Below are positions 62,028 through 64,000 of a DNA stretch of 64,000 nt, piece after piece. The DNA lies in the NCBI RefSeq assembly GCF_016808095.1, contig NC_068972.1:23118289-23182288 (forward strand), in the 5' to 3' direction. The stretch is from Vigna angularis. Its lineage: Eukaryota > Streptophyta > Magnoliopsida > Fabales > Fabaceae. A program made the translations under genes and the position numbers. Below the pieces are notes generated by a model. The model was not told the origin of the DNA, did not search any database, and saw only the letters and a list, made by a program, of their open reading frames with translations. The first letter of the stretch is position 1. Every line of letters begins with the position of its first letter.

Positions 62028-62909
62028 CACTACAACTATTTTTATAATTATTAATAAAATTTTATCGATGAAAATAATAAGTAGATAATATCACATCGAC
62101 ATATTTTATAGATAGATTTTAGAATTTTAATTGCTAACGAAAATATTAGTTATTAATAAATTCATCAATAAAATTTTTTCATAAATTAAAATTTGTATTA
62201 TTGATAAATATTTTTATATGGATATTTATAATATCAAATTATAAATTTGTCAATAATTTATAATTTCTCATTTACAAAAAATTTAACAATAAAATGAGTG
62301 ACAAATTTCTCACTAAATTAGTTGAACTTTTTTATAAGAAGATAAAGATGAAAAGAAAAGGAGAATAAGTGAAGGAGGAGGTAGAGAAGGAGAAGGAGAT
62401 AAGTCCATTCGATGGCAATGACGATGACAAAGGTGTGATGACGACAATAATTGTAGTTGGAGTTGGAGGAGAATATAAAGAATAAGGATAAAGAAGAGGA
62501 GGAGAAATGAGAGGAAGAGTTGAGACAGCCAATGCAACAATGGCAATGATGACAATGGTTAAGGCGCAAAGACGATTGTGGATGAGAGGGGGAAGGAGGA
62601 AAGAAGGAAGAAAAAGATTTCAAGAAGAAAAAAAAGGAAAATGAAGAATATTGGGAGGAAGAAGAAGAAGATTCTAATCACGAAATTTATTAACGAATTT
62701 TACTACGATAACAAAAATTTATCAATAATTACCAACATATATTTATCGCAACGATTAAAATCTATCAATATTTACAGACGGATTTGAATTCATCAATAAT
62801 CCATCGATAAAATTTATAAATAATCACTTTACAGACAAATTTTTGGTCTTTGGTAAACTTGAATTATCAACGAATTTTGTCCATCGATAATTATAGATTT
62901 TCTTGTAAC
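62028..62909. mobile_element. Possible CACTA-like element, about 880 bp
   Basis: Left end CACTACAACTATTTTTATAA; right end, read inward, GTTACAAGAAAATC, like the common CACTACAAGAAAA terminus with a damaged first base. Both ends are next to GAA (62025-62027 and 62910-62912), a possible 3-bp duplication. Subterminal ATCGATAAA and AACGAATTT words occur on both sides. The purine-rich middle (62340-62660) gives long but meaningless frames. Confidence 0.5.
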
Positions 62910-64000
62910 GAAGTAACTAGTTAAATTTGATTTTGTATTAATTAATTTTTATGAATACCAGATTAATTTTTTTTTTAATTTATACATAACAAAATTGTAA
63001 TTTAGTCAAGTTTTCAAAGATTATAAATAGAAAAACTAATCAATTTATTTTTCATTTCTAAAAAACTATTATCTCTCTAATTTATTTATTTCAAGATGAT
63101 TTTTCCTCTAAATCCAATCCCCAAGCTAGAAGATAATAACGTATAGATCAATCTTAACTAATTAAAAAAAAAATCCAAGTAACTTTTTTCCCTTTATATA
63201 TAAAGTTTAATATCATTGTTTATTATGTATGTAGAGATTAGAGTGATTGCATGTGTAATACATAAAAAACAAAGATGAATTTGTATTGGTATAAGTTTAT
63301 AGTGTTTTTTTTTTCATGTTTTAGACTTACTAAAAGATAGCTAAATCATTCTTAAATTTTCTTTCTAAGTTATTTTCTTAAAAAGTGGAGAATTTTAAGG
63401 TAAAAAACTTATTTATTCAACTAGGTAACTTGGAATTTTAAGGAAATTTAGATTGAAGGATATGATGAATCTGAGTTAAACTAAGTTTCATGTTTTGAAA
63501 ATGTGTATACATAAAGTTTACAGAAATCTTATTATTAAGAGATGTTATTAACGTTGCAATGATGAGAGTAAGAGGTAATTTAGTCTTCAATGGAAATATA
63601 ACGTTTAGGTGTCATATGTTTCTCAACCAAGTAATGTATCACGTAAACAGTGAAACATAACTTTTACATGACAAATTCAATGTTTATTTTTTTTTCTCAT
63701 TTTTGAAAGAATATCACTAAAAGAATGATACTTATCAAGGGATATTCTTATTAATTATAAATCAAGTTTGTTTGTTTTAAATAACTTACTTGAAATGATA
63801 ATGGTATATGAATAGTATGATATCTCTCTTAATTTTTGAAAATAATAAAGTGCAATATAATAAAATTTAAATGTAGTGAATGATGTATTTGATTTACAAA
63901 AGTAGTTCTAAAGTAGTAATATGACCTACTACATGGAGGGTATTATCGATGGCCCGAGTTCGTCGAAAACAACAAAAAAATCGTCGGTAATACCATTATC
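62910..64000. other. AT-rich intergenic DNA to the window edge, no gene seen
   Basis: No gene, repeat or RNA recognised. The last 60 bp (ATCGATGGCCCGAG, then TCGTCGGTAATACC) turn more GC-rich and may begin another repeat that continues outside. Confidence 0.45.

Noticed and set aside
62313..62787. Ser/Pro-rich minus-strand frames and Lys-rich plus-strand frame
   Set aside because: Low-complexity purine-rich DNA keeps several frames open; it lies inside a possible CACTA-like element.

Overview
This window is nuclear DNA of a flowering plant, almost certainly a dicot and probably a papilionoid legume; the legume call is inference from repeat families, not proof. The evidence is spliced genes with plant-only domains (NAB/NET actin-binding, Tubby-like F-box, classical arabinogalactan protein), high AT content, long (AT)n arrays, and dense plant transposons (Ty1/copia, Tat/Ogre-like LTRs, TRIMs, Mutator, CACTA, hAT). 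Three host genes can be supported, all in the first 17 kb: a small GPI-anchored arabinogalactan protein (125-541, +), a convergent two-exon NET4-like actin-binding coiled-coil protein (1406-3852, -), and a five-exon Tubby-like F-box protein of the TLP3 type (13427-16273, +). They do not form an operon or any evident functional cluster.

From 4.5 to 12.9 kb the genes are separated by a 1.26-kb Mutator-like element with a perfect 9-bp target duplication (6495-7753). Next comes a badly decayed minus-strand copia reverse-transcriptase/RNase H remnant, split by a 2.85-kb Tat/Ogre-type solo LTR (9142-11994) that holds eight ~90-bp tandem repeats.

From 18.8 to 36.4 kb the DNA is nested retrotransposon debris. 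It includes a small minus-strand LTR element split by a ~3-kb solo LTR with a perfect 5-bp duplication (19674-22649), a decayed plus-strand copia pol (about 23.5-26 kb), a 263-bp near-palindromic Mutator-type MITE (29463-29725), a 680-bp hAT-like element (30324-31003), and three ~1.1-kb related LTR-type repeats (31.1-35 kb).

A structurally complete Ty1/copia element lies at 36480-41909, with 679-bp LTRs, AATAC duplications, PBS and PPT. Its gag-pol frame is broken by in-frame stops and frameshifts, and a catalytic integrase Asp codon reads Asn, so it looks dead in cis. Downstream are a CACTA-like element (44835-45909), a second Mutator-like element with a perfect 9-bp duplication (46198-47247), a gypsy gag remnant (about 47.6-48.1 kb), a SIRE/Maximus-like LTR plus gag fragment (48606-51305), two more CACTA-like elements (56339-57627 and 58319-59325), a 348-bp TRIM (59729-60076) and a possible fourth CACTA-like element (62028-62909).

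I found no bacterial-type system, CRISPR array, rRNA or tRNA gene that I can support, and no convincing new biological system. The items most worth a second look are the two Mutator-like elements with GC-rich, exon-like cargo, the 31-residue repeat array in the NET4-like protein, the foldback MITE, the repeat-bearing solo LTRs and the cluster of non-autonomous CACTA elements. Exon borders, target duplications and LTR ends were read by eye; protein family calls rest on motif recognition without a database search.
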